Assembly: GCA_015709495.1 (NCBI GenBank) | Contig: CP054189.1 | Coordinates: 1,984,001 to 2,048,000 of the forward strand | Length of the DNA stretch: 64,000 nt | Reading direction: 5' to 3' | DNA from: Chthonomonadaceae bacterium | GTDB taxonomy: Bacteria > Armatimonadota > Fimbriimonadia > Fimbriimonadales > Fimbriimonadaceae | Notes under the pieces: generated by a model | The model's input: the letters and a program-made list of their open reading frames with translations, nothing else | What the model was told of the DNA's origin: nothing | Database searches by the model: none | Made by a program: the position numbers and the translations under genes | Part shown: piece after piece, positions 43,970 to 52,621 of the stretch | Numbering within the stretch: the stretch's first letter is position 1 | Layout of the letters: every line of letters starts with the position of its first letter

Positions 43970-44006
43970 ACGCCCTGGGGCTCGTTGAGCCCTGGGGCGT
44001 TTTTTT
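43970..44006 (+). terminator. Intrinsic terminator of hppA
   Basis: The stem ACGCCC-tg-GGGCTC and GAGCCC-tg-GGGCGT encloses a GTT loop and runs into seven T. It is one of the clearest terminators in the window. Confidence 0.9.
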
Positions 44007-44084
44007 ATTGTGCCTTGACGCAATTTTCCTGGACAAAGCACGAATTCGCAAAACGTCCTATACAATATCAATGAGGGGGTGGCC

Positions 44085-44327
44085 ATGGCTGATCCTCGAG
44101 ATATTGAAGCCACGAAATACGCGCGACGCGAGTTCATCAAGCATCGGCTCGACGTGACGATGGCGGAGATCCGTGTGAGTCACGGGGTCGTGTACATTCG
44201 GGGTATCGTTCGCCGCGATCCCCAAGCTCACTACGACAACGTGAGCAACGAGACCGAGCGCGTGGGGCGGTTGCTCAAGCAGCGTCCTGAGATTCGGGAC
44301 GTTGTGGTTGAAGCTAAGTTCCTGTAG
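44085..44327 (+). CDS. Small BON-like domain protein
   Basis: 80 aa. ATG 44085 is preceded by GAGGGGG at a normal distance, and a TACAAT box lies at 44061-44066. The centre VTMAEIRVSHGVVYIRGIVRR and the end EIRDVVVEAKFL match the strand-turn-strand pattern of BON domains, which often bind phospholipids or polysaccharide. There is no signal peptide. The partner and function are unknown. Confidence 0.6.
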   Translation: MADPRDIEATKYARREFIKHRLDVTMAEIRVSHGVVYIRGIVRRDPQAHYDNVSNETERVGRLLKQRPEIRDVVVEAKFL

Positions 44328-44336
44328 AACCGGTAC

Positions 44337-45659
44337 TCAGGCCGAAGCATGGATGGCCCGCGCTTCCCGCTCCCGAAGCGACCTACCTACTTCTCCCACC
44401 AGGTAGAAGCTACCTGTGACCAAGAGGACGCCGCCTTCGGGCGTCTCCTGCAGCGATTGATCCAAAGCGCTTACGAGGTCGGAATGAGCGGAGCAAGGAA
44501 CACCGGCCCTGGTGGCGCACTCAGCGACCAGCAAGGGGGGCATCGCTCGGAAGAAGTCGATCGGAGCCGCGTGGCCCCGCCCGACCCGCCCGACGAGCGG
44601 TTCGAAAAACGCGGCGCAATCGTGCCCACTGAGCATCCCCACAAGGAGCACAACGGGGAGGCCGGAGAACTCCTCATCGAGAGTGCCCCGTAGCTCCCTC
44701 GCCGAGTCTGCATTGTGGGCGCCGTCGAGGACGATTCGCTTTCCAGCATGCTCACGCACTTCGAATCGACCCGGCAGCCGGGTTCGAGCGAGCGCCTCGC
44801 AAGCCGCGCTGGGGTCTTCAATCGCCTGAGAAGCCTCGGCAGCGGCCAGCGCGAGCGCAGCGTTGTCGATCTGGTGAGGGCCCTTCATGCCGGGAACAAC
44901 CGGCGAGAAACGTCTCGTCGGAGTCTGGACCACGTAAGCGCCCTTCCCATCCCGCTCGGCAACGACTTCACGTCCCACTCGCCACAACGGGCAACCCCGC
45001 TCTTGGGCGACCTTCAGGACGACCTCCATCGCCGGGACTGGAAGGTTGCCGACGACTGCAGGAACTCCCGGCTTGAGAATGCCCGCCTTTGCCTTTGCAA
45101 TGTTCTGAAGCGTGGGCCCAAGGATCTCTCCATGGTCCAATCCGATGCTTGCGATCACGCTGCAATCTGGGGCGATTACGTTGGTGGCGTCGAGTTTGCC
45201 GCCAAGACCCACTTCAAGGGCCACCCAATCGCACCCTGCGTCCCCCCAGCACCTAAGACCCATCGCCGTCTTAAACTCGAACTCGGTTACGGGGCCCAGT
45301 TCGGACTCGTCCATGCTCGTTGCGACAGGGATCAGGGCCTCCACAAGCCGCGCGAACTCGTCGTCGGAAATCGGCTCCCCTCCCAGTTGAATCCGCTCGG
45401 TGACGTGGTACACATACGGACTGAAGTAGCCCCCGACCCGGAATCCCTGACTCATCAATACCGACTGCACGTAAGCCGTTGTGGAGCCTTTGCCGTTCGT
45501 ACCTGCCACATGGATGAACCGGGGAGCCAAATCCCCTTCGATTGAGTTCAAGAGCCCCGCACGAACGACGAACTCCCGCATCCGGTCGAGCCCAAGACGC
45601 CACCCTCGGTGCTGCAGCCCGGAAACGAACTCAAGGGCTTGTTCGAATGTCAGCGGCAT
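44337..45659 (-). CDS. folC: Bifunctional folylpolyglutamate / dihydrofolate synthase
   Basis: 440 aa. Mur-ligase-type enzyme that adds glutamate to folates. The P-loop HVAGTNGKGSTTAYV is near residues 50-64. Other family motifs are RVGGYFSPYVYHVTERI, VALEVGLGGKLDATNVI, SIGLDHGEILG and VLDGAHNADSAREL. The stop lies 9 nt from the convergent BON-like gene. It lies 10 nt downstream of dapL and is probably co-transcribed with it. Confidence 0.93.
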   Translation of the reverse strand: MPLTFEQALEFVSGLQHRGWRLGLDRMREFVVRAGLLNSIEGDLAPRFIHVAGTNGKGSTTAYVQSVLMSQGFRVGGYFSPYVYHVTERIQLGGEPISDDEFARLVEALIPVATSMDESELGPVTEFEFKTAMGLRCWGDAGCDWVALEVGLGGKLDATNVIAPDCSVIASIGLDHGEILGPTLQNIAKAKAGILKPGVPAVVGNLPVPAMEVVLKVAQERGCPLWRVGREVVAERDGKGAYVVQTPTRRFSPVVPGMKGPHQIDNAALALAAAEASQAIEDPSAACEALARTRLPGRFEVREHAGKRIVLDGAHNADSARELRGTLDEEFSGLPVVLLVGMLSGHDCAAFFEPLVGRVGRGHAAPIDFFRAMPPLLVAECATRAGVPCSAHSDLVSALDQSLQETPEGGVLLVTGSFYLVGEVGRSLREREARAIHASA

Positions 45660-45669
45660 CTTGGCTCGC

Positions 45670-46863
45670 CTATCGCACCAGGTCCGGGATTAGGCCCGAC
45701 GCGGCGATCCTTTGAACGACCTCAGCGAACCGCTCGCCTTCCCGATCTCCCTTGAGCGTAAGAGACATCCGCAGGTAGCCTTCCCCTTCGCTCCCGTAGC
45801 CGCTTCCCGGGATGGCGACGACGTTGGCCCTCCTCAGCAGTTCGGCACAGAATTCCGCGCTCGACATGTCCCCGCGCGGAACCCGAGTCCAGATGTAGAA
45901 AGTGGCTTTGGGTTTCGGGACGTTCCAGCCGATCGACCTCAGGCCGTCGCACAGGAGGTCGCGTCTTCGCTGATAAAGCGCCAGCGTCGACGAGTTATCG
46001 ACCGATTCGAGCGCCACTGCTCCGGCTTCGGCGACGGCGGGGAACTGCTTGCTGTCCAGATTCGACTTCAGCGCCGCGAGGTTCTGAACCGCGTCTGGAT
46101 TCCCCACGGCGAACCCGAGCCGCCATCCGGTCATATTGAACATCTTGCTGAGCGAATGGAACTCGAGCGAAACCTCCTTGGCCCCAGACACCTGTAGTAC
46201 CGTGGGATTCCGGAAGCCGTCGTAGGTTACCGTCGCGTACGCCATGTCGTTGACGAGGAGAATGTCGTACGTTCGGCAAAACTCCACGAGGTCTCGGTAG
46301 AACTCGGGCGTGGCCACGGCGCCGGTCGGGTTGTGAGGATAGCAGACGAAAAACAGCTTGGCGCGTTTGGCGACGTCTGAAGGAATCTCATCCAGTCGCG
46401 GAAGGAACCCATTTCCCTCTTTGAGCGGCGTTTCGTACACCTGGCCGCCCGCAAAAAGCCCGTTCACCTTGTAGACCGTGTATCCAGGGTTCGGAACGAT
46501 CACGTAGTCGCTGGGATCGACATAGGCCCAGCAGAGGTGGGCGAGCCCCTCCTTGCTTCCGATCAATTGAACGAGTTCGGCCGCCGGGTCGACCGCCACC
46601 CCAAACTCACGCTGGTACCAGGACGCGGCGGCGTCGAGGAACCTGCGCCACCCGCGCGGCGTCTCATCGTAGCGGTGGGTCTCAGGGTTCCGTGCGGCTT
46701 GGCCCAGCGCGTCGATCACCGGTTGGGGCGTAGGGAGATCGGGGTCGCCGATGCCGAGGTCGATGACGTCTGCGCCAGAAGCGACCGCCTCGGCCTTGAT
46801 TCGCGCGATTTCGGCGAACAGATAGGGAGGTACCAGGTCGAGGCGATGAGCTCTGGCCGGCAT
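45670..46863 (-). CDS. dapL: LL-diaminopimelate aminotransferase
   Basis: 397 aa, PLP class I/II aminotransferase. It converts tetrahydrodipicolinate directly to LL-diaminopimelate for lysine and peptidoglycan synthesis. The family segment LIGSKEGLAHL distinguishes DapL from general aspartate aminotransferases. The PLP lysine is in FHSLSKMFNMTGWRLGF, and YPHNPTGAVAT and the Arg in GEGYLRMSL fit the fold. It is first in a two-gene operon with folC. tRNA-Pro lies about 60 nt away on the other strand. Confidence 0.88.
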   Translation of the reverse strand: MPARAHRLDLVPPYLFAEIARIKAEAVASGADVIDLGIGDPDLPTPQPVIDALGQAARNPETHRYDETPRGWRRFLDAAASWYQREFGVAVDPAAELVQLIGSKEGLAHLCWAYVDPSDYVIVPNPGYTVYKVNGLFAGGQVYETPLKEGNGFLPRLDEIPSDVAKRAKLFFVCYPHNPTGAVATPEFYRDLVEFCRTYDILLVNDMAYATVTYDGFRNPTVLQVSGAKEVSLEFHSLSKMFNMTGWRLGFAVGNPDAVQNLAALKSNLDSKQFPAVAEAGAVALESVDNSSTLALYQRRRDLLCDGLRSIGWNVPKPKATFYIWTRVPRGDMSSAEFCAELLRRANVVAIPGSGYGSEGEGYLRMSLTLKGDREGERFAEVVQRIAASGLIPDLVR

Positions 46864-46922
46864 TTCGGACTGAATTGTACCTACGACGCCCGATTCCAGG
46901 TACCCTCCGATTCGCCTTTCGT

Positions 46923-46999
46923 CGGGGCGTGGCGCAGTTTGGTAGCGCGCCTGCTTTGGGAGCAGGAGGCCCCCGGTTCAAGTCCGGGCGCCCCGACCA
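46923..46999 (+). tRNA. tRNA-Pro (anticodon TGG)
   Basis: 77 nt including an encoded CCA. The acceptor CGGGGCG pairs with CGCCCCG, the anticodon stem CCTGC/GCAGG encloses TTTGGGA with anticodon TGG, and the T-loop is GGTTCAAGTCC. No insertion or att-like duplication was seen near it. Confidence 0.95.
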
Positions 47000-47084
47000 G
47001 TTTTCAGAGGGTGGGTTCGTTTCGGGCCTGGTCACCGTGCCTGAACTGAAGCGCAGAAGGGGTAGTAGCTACTTCGTTTCGCGA

Positions 47085-47106
47085 GACCCGGTAGGAGTAC
47101 CGGGTC
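47085..47106. other. Perfect 9-bp hairpin between tRNA-Pro and the PEP-CTERM gene
   Basis: GACCCGGTA and TACCGGGTC enclose a GGAG loop. No T tract follows on the + strand, so it is not a standard terminator. It may be a processing or regulatory stem upstream of the PEP-CTERM gene. Confidence 0.4.
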
Positions 47107-47187
47107 GCATTCCTCAAAGCTGTGTTACTATGGAAGGGAATCAAGTGCCTCGGTGCTTGAATGTCACGTTCAAAGGAGAAACAAAAG

Positions 47188-47805
47188 ATGCGTATTCGTA
47201 CAATGGCGCAGGTTGCTGCTTGCGCTCTTCTCACCACCGCCGCGACGACTTCGTTTGCGGTCCTCGTCGACTTTGAGGGTCAAGGCCACGGCGCTGCCCT
47301 TACGAATGGCTACGGCGGCCTCGATTGGACCACCAACTCATGGACGCTGGACGGGTCGTTGATGCCCGCGGGCTGCGGCTACGATATTGGCCGGGTGTCC
47401 GGCAACAACGTCGGCTATAGCGCCTGGGAGGTCGACTTCGGCTTCGCGACTTCCGACGGTGCCAACTTCCAGAGCCTGTCGTTCTGGATGGTTCCCGCGT
47501 GGAATGACGGCGTGTCCGTCCACATTGATGCTTACGAAGGCGGCTTCGGGGGCACGCTGGTGGTGTCGCAAGACTTTACGGCGAGCCTCTCCGACGGCGT
47601 GGCCCAATACACGATGAGCGCGCCCTATGCGGGACTGACGGACGCTTGGGTGTTCACCATGAGCGGCGGCACCAACGTCCATACGGGCGGCAGTGGTTCC
47701 CATCTCTCGTTCGATGACATCGAGTACAGCACGGTGCCGGAGCCGGCTTCGATGGCTGCTCTCGGTCTGGGCGCTGCTGCGCTCCTTCGCCGACGGCGGA
47801 AGTAA
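47188..47805 (+). CDS. PEP-CTERM protein
   Basis: 205 aa from ATG 47188, with AAGGAG 9 nt upstream. Signal peptide MRIRTMAQVAACALLTTAATTSFA, a beta-rich secreted domain (VDFEGQGHGAALTNGYGGLD, then SFDDIEYS) and the C-terminal sorting signal VPEPASMAALGLGAAALL ending RRRRK. PEP-CTERM proteins are cleaved by an exosortase in the inner membrane and exported, often with exopolysaccharide. No exosortase is in the window. A second PEP-CTERM gene lies at 53659-54429. Confidence 0.88.
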   Translation: MRIRTMAQVAACALLTTAATTSFAVLVDFEGQGHGAALTNGYGGLDWTTNSWTLDGSLMPAGCGYDIGRVSGNNVGYSAWEVDFGFATSDGANFQSLSFWMVPAWNDGVSVHIDAYEGGFGGTLVVSQDFTASLSDGVAQYTMSAPYAGLTDAWVFTMSGGTNVHTGGSGSHLSFDDIEYSTVPEPASMAALGLGAAALLRRRRK

Positions 47806-47828
47806 GTTAATCTGCCGAAAGGCTACGA

Positions 47829-47862
47829 AGGGCGCGGGCCATCGGGTCCGTGTCCTTTTTTT
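47829..47862 (+). terminator. Intrinsic terminator of the PEP-CTERM gene
   Basis: A 12-bp stem with three G-U pairs (AGGGCGCGGGCC against GGTCCGTGTCCT, loop ATCG) is followed by seven T. Confidence 0.8.
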
Positions 47863-48054
47863 GTTCTGGTTGGGCTCCAACCCAATCGCCCAGCCGGGGA
47901 AACAGACCTCGCCTTCGCCCCTCCTGTCTGGGTGGCTCCACCGGGCGGATTGCCGTGCCGTTTGTCCCATAGGGTTGGGGTATTTGGTACGGATCGACAG
48001 AAAAACGTCCCCGCACCTGACTCGAAGAGCCGACCGAGGAGGAGAACGCCCCTC

Positions 48055-49242
48055 CTACACGCTCTCAGGGAAGGGCCAGGAGGGAAGCGTTCGCTTCAAC
48101 GGCCGATCCTCCCGATAGCCCAATTCGTACTCCGCCTGCAAGATCGTGTGAATCTCGTGGGTCCCCTCATAGATCATCGCGCCCCGCGAGTTGCGGAAGT
48201 AGCGCTCGACCGGGAACTCGTCGCTATAGCCATACGCGCCATGAATCTCAACAGCTTTGTGGGCCGCATCGAAGGCCGCTGCGCAGTTCGTCCACTTCGC
48301 CAGCGAAACCTCGCGCGTGTGGCGTGCGCCCGCATTCTTCATCCACCCGACCTGATAGTAAAGAAGCCTGCCGATATCCCGGCCCTGGACCATGGAAGCG
48401 ATCATCTGCTGCACGAGTTGCTTCTTTCCGATGGGTTCGCCGCCCACCTTGCGGTCGTTCGCGTAGGGCACGCAAGCGTCGAGGCAGGCCTGAATGATCC
48501 CCACCGCGCCCGAAGCGACCGTGTACCGGCCATGATCGAGCGCAGACATGGCCACTCGAAAACCGTCGCCGTCGTCGCCGAGCCTGTTTTCTGCGGGGAC
48601 TCGGACGTTATCGAAGAAGATCTGCCCCGTGTTGCCCGCGCGAACGCCAAGCTTGCCCTTGAGTGGCCTTGACGAGAACCCCGGCATGTCCCGCTCGACG
48701 ATGAGCGCGACGTGGCCTCCTCCTTCGAGCCGGGCGATCACAAGGAACTGATGAGCGTAGTCGCTCAGGCTGATCCAAGTCTTCTCGCCAGTCAAAAGGT
48801 AGTCGCTTCCCTCTTTCGCAGCGCGGGTCTGAATGTTGATCGCGTCCGACCCCGCGTTCGGCTCGGTGAGTCCAAAGCCGCCGATTCGAGCTCCTTTGGC
48901 GAGCAGCGGAAGCCACCGGCGCTTTTGTTCGTCGGTGCCCCACTGCAAAAGAGTCAGGCTGTGGAGGCCGCTATGGACGCTCATCACGACCCTCGCGCTG
49001 GTGTCCACCCGCTCGAACTCCTCGCAGACGATGCCCAGCGAGATGTAGTCGGTATCCATGCCTCCGTACTTCGCGGGGAGGCTGACGCCGGCAAACCCAC
49101 CCTCGCCGAGGCGCTCGAGGAATTCAGGCGAGGGATCTGCGTTGGCGTCCCGCTCGCGGAGTCCGGGCAAGACCGCGTCGAGCGCGAACTTCCTGGCAGA
49201 CTCGCGGATCAAGGCGTGTTCGGGTGTGGGAGAGAAGTCCAT
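48055..49242 (-). CDS. Acyl-CoA dehydrogenase
   Basis: 395 aa, a typical length. It oxidises acyl-CoA to enoyl-CoA with FAD. Family signatures are GGFGLTEPNAGSDAIN, EKTWISLSDYA, GAYGYSDEFPVERYFRNSRG and IYEGTHEIH with the catalytic-region Glu. The start at 49242 begins the standard N-terminus MDFSPTPEHALIRESAR. A TACAAT box lies 10 nt before it with almost no leader. The best fit is a short-chain or glutaryl-type enzyme, but specificity is not readable. Confidence 0.92.
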   Translation of the reverse strand: MDFSPTPEHALIRESARKFALDAVLPGLRERDANADPSPEFLERLGEGGFAGVSLPAKYGGMDTDYISLGIVCEEFERVDTSARVVMSVHSGLHSLTLLQWGTDEQKRRWLPLLAKGARIGGFGLTEPNAGSDAINIQTRAAKEGSDYLLTGEKTWISLSDYAHQFLVIARLEGGGHVALIVERDMPGFSSRPLKGKLGVRAGNTGQIFFDNVRVPAENRLGDDGDGFRVAMSALDHGRYTVASGAVGIIQACLDACVPYANDRKVGGEPIGKKQLVQQMIASMVQGRDIGRLLYYQVGWMKNAGARHTREVSLAKWTNCAAAFDAAHKAVEIHGAYGYSDEFPVERYFRNSRGAMIYEGTHEIHTILQAEYELGYREDRPLKRTLPSWPFPESV

Positions 49243-49473
49243 CGGGAGGTCTATTGTACCGTGGGGTGTTGGTCCTCCGTGGTCGCTACGAGAAGGCGAC
49301 GTGCATGCCCCCTCGCCGGACTGGTACTGGCAAGGAACCGGCTCCAATTAACGTGCCTTTCGAACTCGGGTGCACGCCGGCTGTTCATCACCGACTGATT
49401 CCATTGATTGTTGAAACGTTCGAGTCTTGCGCAAAAATGTTGTATAGTCTCCATTGATGGGGATATCTCAGCG

Positions 49474-51033
49474 ATGATACAGGTTCGCGTAAAGTTTGCT
49501 TGTTTCGTCACCCTCTTGTCGGTCGTTGGCCAATCGTTGGGTCAGGAGCCTCCACCGTCTCCGGGAGGGGGCCAAGGGTATTTTGAGGTGACGTACTCGG
49601 GTGGTGCCTGGTCCTCGACCGGGGAGGCAGGGACTGTTGTGGGCACGTATGGCCCGGAGCAACAGGAAAATTGGGGGGGGGCTTCAACGGGCGGCGGAGC
49701 CGGGGATCCTCCGGTTATGGTCTTGGGACCTGGCTTCGCGAGTTGCTCTGGAAGGATCACCGCTACTTTCACTTGGAACAACGAAGGGAATCCGGCTAAC
49801 GTCCCCCCGCCCGTGGCCATAGTCCGTCAGGTTTCCTCAGCCAGTTGGTTCGGAGACTCTGGGAGTTGTGCGAACGGGTTGGGCCATCCAGCCATTTTCG
49901 GTGAGTCCGGGGAGATGTCGACAGGCGTCAAGTGGTCGATTAGGGAAAACCCTGGAACAAGTTTCACGGTCACGTGTGATCCTTCAGCCGAAGCTTTCCT
50001 CGAAGAGGGATGGCTTCCAGGCGCAATAGCTGGCGGCGTGAATGTTACTTATAGCGCTAGGGCATTTGCTTTCAGAATTCGACTCGTCGGCGTGCTAAAT
50101 CCGGTCGTCGACAAGCGTCTCTTAATCGGTCAGAAGTTACGTGCGACTGTAGACCTTGGCGGCCTGCCAGTAACTGGAGCAACGCAGTTCTCGTGGGATG
50201 TCAAGGGTGGAGCGCCATTCCTGTCGTACACGGCCTCAATTGATGCGGCATCGTACGTGGCTTGGCTGGCAACGACAGAGCCCACAGGCTCAATCAACTT
50301 TCACTTGGCAAGGCCACAATCGACAACGATATCGTGCTCTATTCAACTGGGTTCGCCCGATATGGTCCTCAACCTTGAGGAGTCGGCCCTCGCGGAGGCC
50401 CCAGTACGCTTTCATGAGATACAATCAATCGGACAAATGACGCTTTTGCGCAATAATGGAAATCAGTCCTATGCGGTAGACCCGGTCAATCCCGCTTCAT
50501 TCGCCCTTTGGGGAGCGACTTACCCGCCCAATATCCTATGGGGGATATTCTACGACCTTTGGATTGAGACGCCTGCTCCATTCGCTCCTCCAGACTATGG
50601 GAACTTTGCGTTTGTTCAGCTTATGGAGAATCGAAGCTCGTATGTTGACGCCTCCGGTTTGCACGAGCACGCTCCTGGATGGGGCCTCGATAGTGTCTAT
50701 CCGCATTCGCCTCCAGGTTGGGTGGCAGCAGTTTCTCACCAGGCTTCCGGCGGAAGCCGATGGGCACTCTTTTCTGATAAGCCCGGATTCCACAACATTG
50801 AAGGAGCAACTCAACTCAATCAAGATGCGGACTTCAGGCTCTATGATTTCTATGTCCCACCCGACAACGCCGCTGGCACAAGTGCAGTCGTACCCCTACA
50901 CCTTCTAACCTGGAGGGCCAAGGGGACGGCTTCTTGGAGCGGTGCGCAATGGGAGGCTGTTGACACCGGTTCCGCGCTCGGTACAATGCTTAGCTATCCG
51001 CTGCATCCAATATGGACTCAAGTCCACAATTAA
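49474..51033 (+). CDS. Large secreted protein, function unknown
   Basis: 519 aa. Signal peptide MIQVRVKFACFVTLLSVVGQ, then a Gly/Pro-rich region and a beta-rich body. It has only a few cysteines, mainly in the first third. No known domain was recognised. Codon use looks less GC-biased than its neighbours, which is weak evidence of transfer. It is followed 12 nt later by the TPR-like secreted protein, so the pair is probably one operon. A TATAGT box lies about 25 nt upstream of the start. Confidence 0.6.
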   Translation: MIQVRVKFACFVTLLSVVGQSLGQEPPPSPGGGQGYFEVTYSGGAWSSTGEAGTVVGTYGPEQQENWGGASTGGGAGDPPVMVLGPGFASCSGRITATFTWNNEGNPANVPPPVAIVRQVSSASWFGDSGSCANGLGHPAIFGESGEMSTGVKWSIRENPGTSFTVTCDPSAEAFLEEGWLPGAIAGGVNVTYSARAFAFRIRLVGVLNPVVDKRLLIGQKLRATVDLGGLPVTGATQFSWDVKGGAPFLSYTASIDAASYVAWLATTEPTGSINFHLARPQSTTISCSIQLGSPDMVLNLEESALAEAPVRFHEIQSIGQMTLLRNNGNQSYAVDPVNPASFALWGATYPPNILWGIFYDLWIETPAPFAPPDYGNFAFVQLMENRSSYVDASGLHEHAPGWGLDSVYPHSPPGWVAAVSHQASGGSRWALFSDKPGFHNIEGATQLNQDADFRLYDFYVPPDNAAGTSAVVPLHLLTWRAKGTASWSGAQWEAVDTGSALGTMLSYPLHPIWTQVHN

Positions 51034-51045
51034 GGGGATCAATCC

Positions 51046-51933
51046 ATGAAGTATCTGAGTATTCTCGTTATCTCTTCCGCGACGATGGTGTTGAACTCAA
51101 CCGTCAACACTGCCCAAAGTACGTGGCCGGAGGCGTTGTGCGCGAAGGCGAAGACGGCGAATCAGACTCGGTCGGAGGCGGTACCAAACCAGGTTAGTGA
51201 CCAGCAGGGACGAGGCAGCGACATCTACGCTCTGATCCTCCGATCTGCCGACCCTAAAGAACTCACGCAGGCACAGGAAGAGATGCTGCGCCAGTACCAC
51301 GCTGGATTTGCCCGTGACATCAAACGGGCCGAAGCACTGATCGATCAGGGAAGATCAGCCGAGGGCAGGTTGCTTCTCGAAGGACGGCTCGCGGCATTTC
51401 CGTGGGAAGGGCTAACCGCGATCAGATTGGCGGACGCACACTTCCAACTGGAGCAAAACCAAGCGGCATACGACCTTCTTGCTCCAAGGGCTAACAGCAA
51501 CGCTGCTGAGGGGCTGCTGCTGCGCGCCTCGCTGGCTGCGGCTCGGCGTGGGGAAGTATATCCGGGCCAGCGCCAATACTGCCTCGACCGAATCCTTCCA
51601 CAGGATTGGGCAGAAATGAAGGGGGCGCTACTTGAAAGCTCGGTCCCTTCCGAAAACACGCCTCGAAGCGTCGAGCTATTGTCGTCCCTTGCGATAGCCC
51701 TGTCGGAATCCAGCGTGCGCGAGCCACACGTTCTCTTCCACCTCGCCAACGTACTTCGGATTGATCCGACAAACCCGCTCGCTTGCTGGAAAGTTGGCGA
51801 CATCCAGTTGCGGAACCGCCGCTATGCCGATGCCGTCAGGAGTTATGAGAGGGCGCAATCCAGGGCGCGAGGGCCGATGGTGACCATCGTCGGGAGGCAG
51901 CTCGAAATCGCCAAGTACCTTAGGGATAACTAA
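51046..51933 (+). CDS. Secreted TPR-like protein, function unknown
   Basis: 295 aa. Signal peptide MKYLSILVISSATMVLNSTV. The body is mostly alpha-helical with TPR-like repeats: AAYDLLAPRANSNAAEGLLL, and HLANVLRIDPTNPLACWKVG with RNRRYADAVRSYERAQS. It probably acts as a periplasmic scaffold. TTAAGGGGATCAATCC before the ATG is a good ribosome binding site. It follows the 519-aa secreted protein closely and may bind it. Confidence 0.65.
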   Translation: MKYLSILVISSATMVLNSTVNTAQSTWPEALCAKAKTANQTRSEAVPNQVSDQQGRGSDIYALILRSADPKELTQAQEEMLRQYHAGFARDIKRAEALIDQGRSAEGRLLLEGRLAAFPWEGLTAIRLADAHFQLEQNQAAYDLLAPRANSNAAEGLLLRASLAAARRGEVYPGQRQYCLDRILPQDWAEMKGALLESSVPSENTPRSVELLSSLAIALSESSVREPHVLFHLANVLRIDPTNPLACWKVGDIQLRNRRYADAVRSYERAQSRARGPMVTIVGRQLEIAKYLRDN

Positions 51934-51977
51934 CCTGGCGGTGTCCTAGGACCTGAGCTTCGTTCCAGCCTGAAAGC

Positions 51978-52005
51978 TTAAGCAAATCCGGCATTCTGGT
52001 ACAAT
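51978..52005 (+). promoter_or_regulatory. Probable promoter of the RNA-binding protein gene
   Basis: A TACAAT (52000-52005) with a weak TTAAGC upstream at 16-nt spacing. The gene starts at 52132, so the mRNA would have a leader of about 120 nt, of the size seen in cold-shock genes. Confidence 0.45.
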
Positions 52006-52131
52006 CTCCCCGTTACGCTTCACGTCGGAATTTCGAGCTTCAGTACCCGGCCTCGAGCCTGTTCCTGAGTTGATATCGAGCCTTGAATCGGAACAGATCA
52101 AGCGGCCCCAGCGCCGCGCAAGGAGGCCAAC

Positions 52132-52461
52132 ATGGCTACAAAAACACTCTACGTGGGCAATTTGCCCTACTCCCTCACCGAAACTGACCTGACCAGCGCA
52201 TTCGCGAACTTCGGCGGCCGAAACGCCCGCATCATCGAGGGACGAGGCTTCGGCTTCGTCGACATCGAGTCCGAGCAAATGGAAGCAGCAGTTTCCGCGA
52301 TGAACGGAAAGGAGATGTCCGGAAGGACGCTCACCGTCAACGAAGCGCGGCCCAAGGAAGATCGACCTCGCGACAACTACCGCTCCGGCGGCGGTGGCGG
52401 AGGCGGATACTCCAGTGGAAACCGCGGCGGGGGTGGCGGAGGCAAACGAAGGAGCTGGTAG
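52132..52461 (+). CDS. Glycine-rich RRM RNA-binding protein
   Basis: 109 aa. One RNA-recognition motif with RNP2 (KTLYVGNLPYSL) and RNP1 (RGFGFVDIES), then a Gly/Arg-rich tail (YRSGGGGGGGYSSGN, ending KRRSW). Such bacterial and cyanobacterial proteins bind single-stranded RNA and are often cold-induced. The ribosome binding site AAGGAGG is strong, and the long leader suggests control at the RNA level. Confidence 0.93.
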   Translation: MATKTLYVGNLPYSLTETDLTSAFANFGGRNARIIEGRGFGFVDIESEQMEAAVSAMNGKEMSGRTLTVNEARPKEDRPRDNYRSGGGGGGGYSSGNRGGGGGGKRRSW

Positions 52462-52484
52462 CGGCTTCAGAACGCATCTCCAGA

Positions 52485-52525
52485 GGGGTGGGGGACTTCG
52501 GGTCCCCTGCCCCTTCCATTATTTT
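52485..52525 (+). terminator. Terminator of the RRM gene
   Basis: The inner stem GGGGAC/GTCCCC over a TTCGG loop and the outer GGGG/CCCC are separated by a TG/TG internal loop. A T-rich TTCCATTATTTT follows. Confidence 0.75.
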
Positions 52526-52621
52526 GATGCGCGCACCGCTAACCTGTTTGCGCCTTCCGCGTATCCTTTCTTGGTCGTCCATTCGTCCCTACTTCGCGCC
52601 CTCGGGCCGTAAGGCAAAACC

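Noticed and set aside
47863-48054. Riboswitch between the PEP-CTERM gene and the acyl-CoA dehydrogenase
   Set aside because: The region lies between two convergent genes, downstream of a clear terminator, and no known riboswitch core was recognised.
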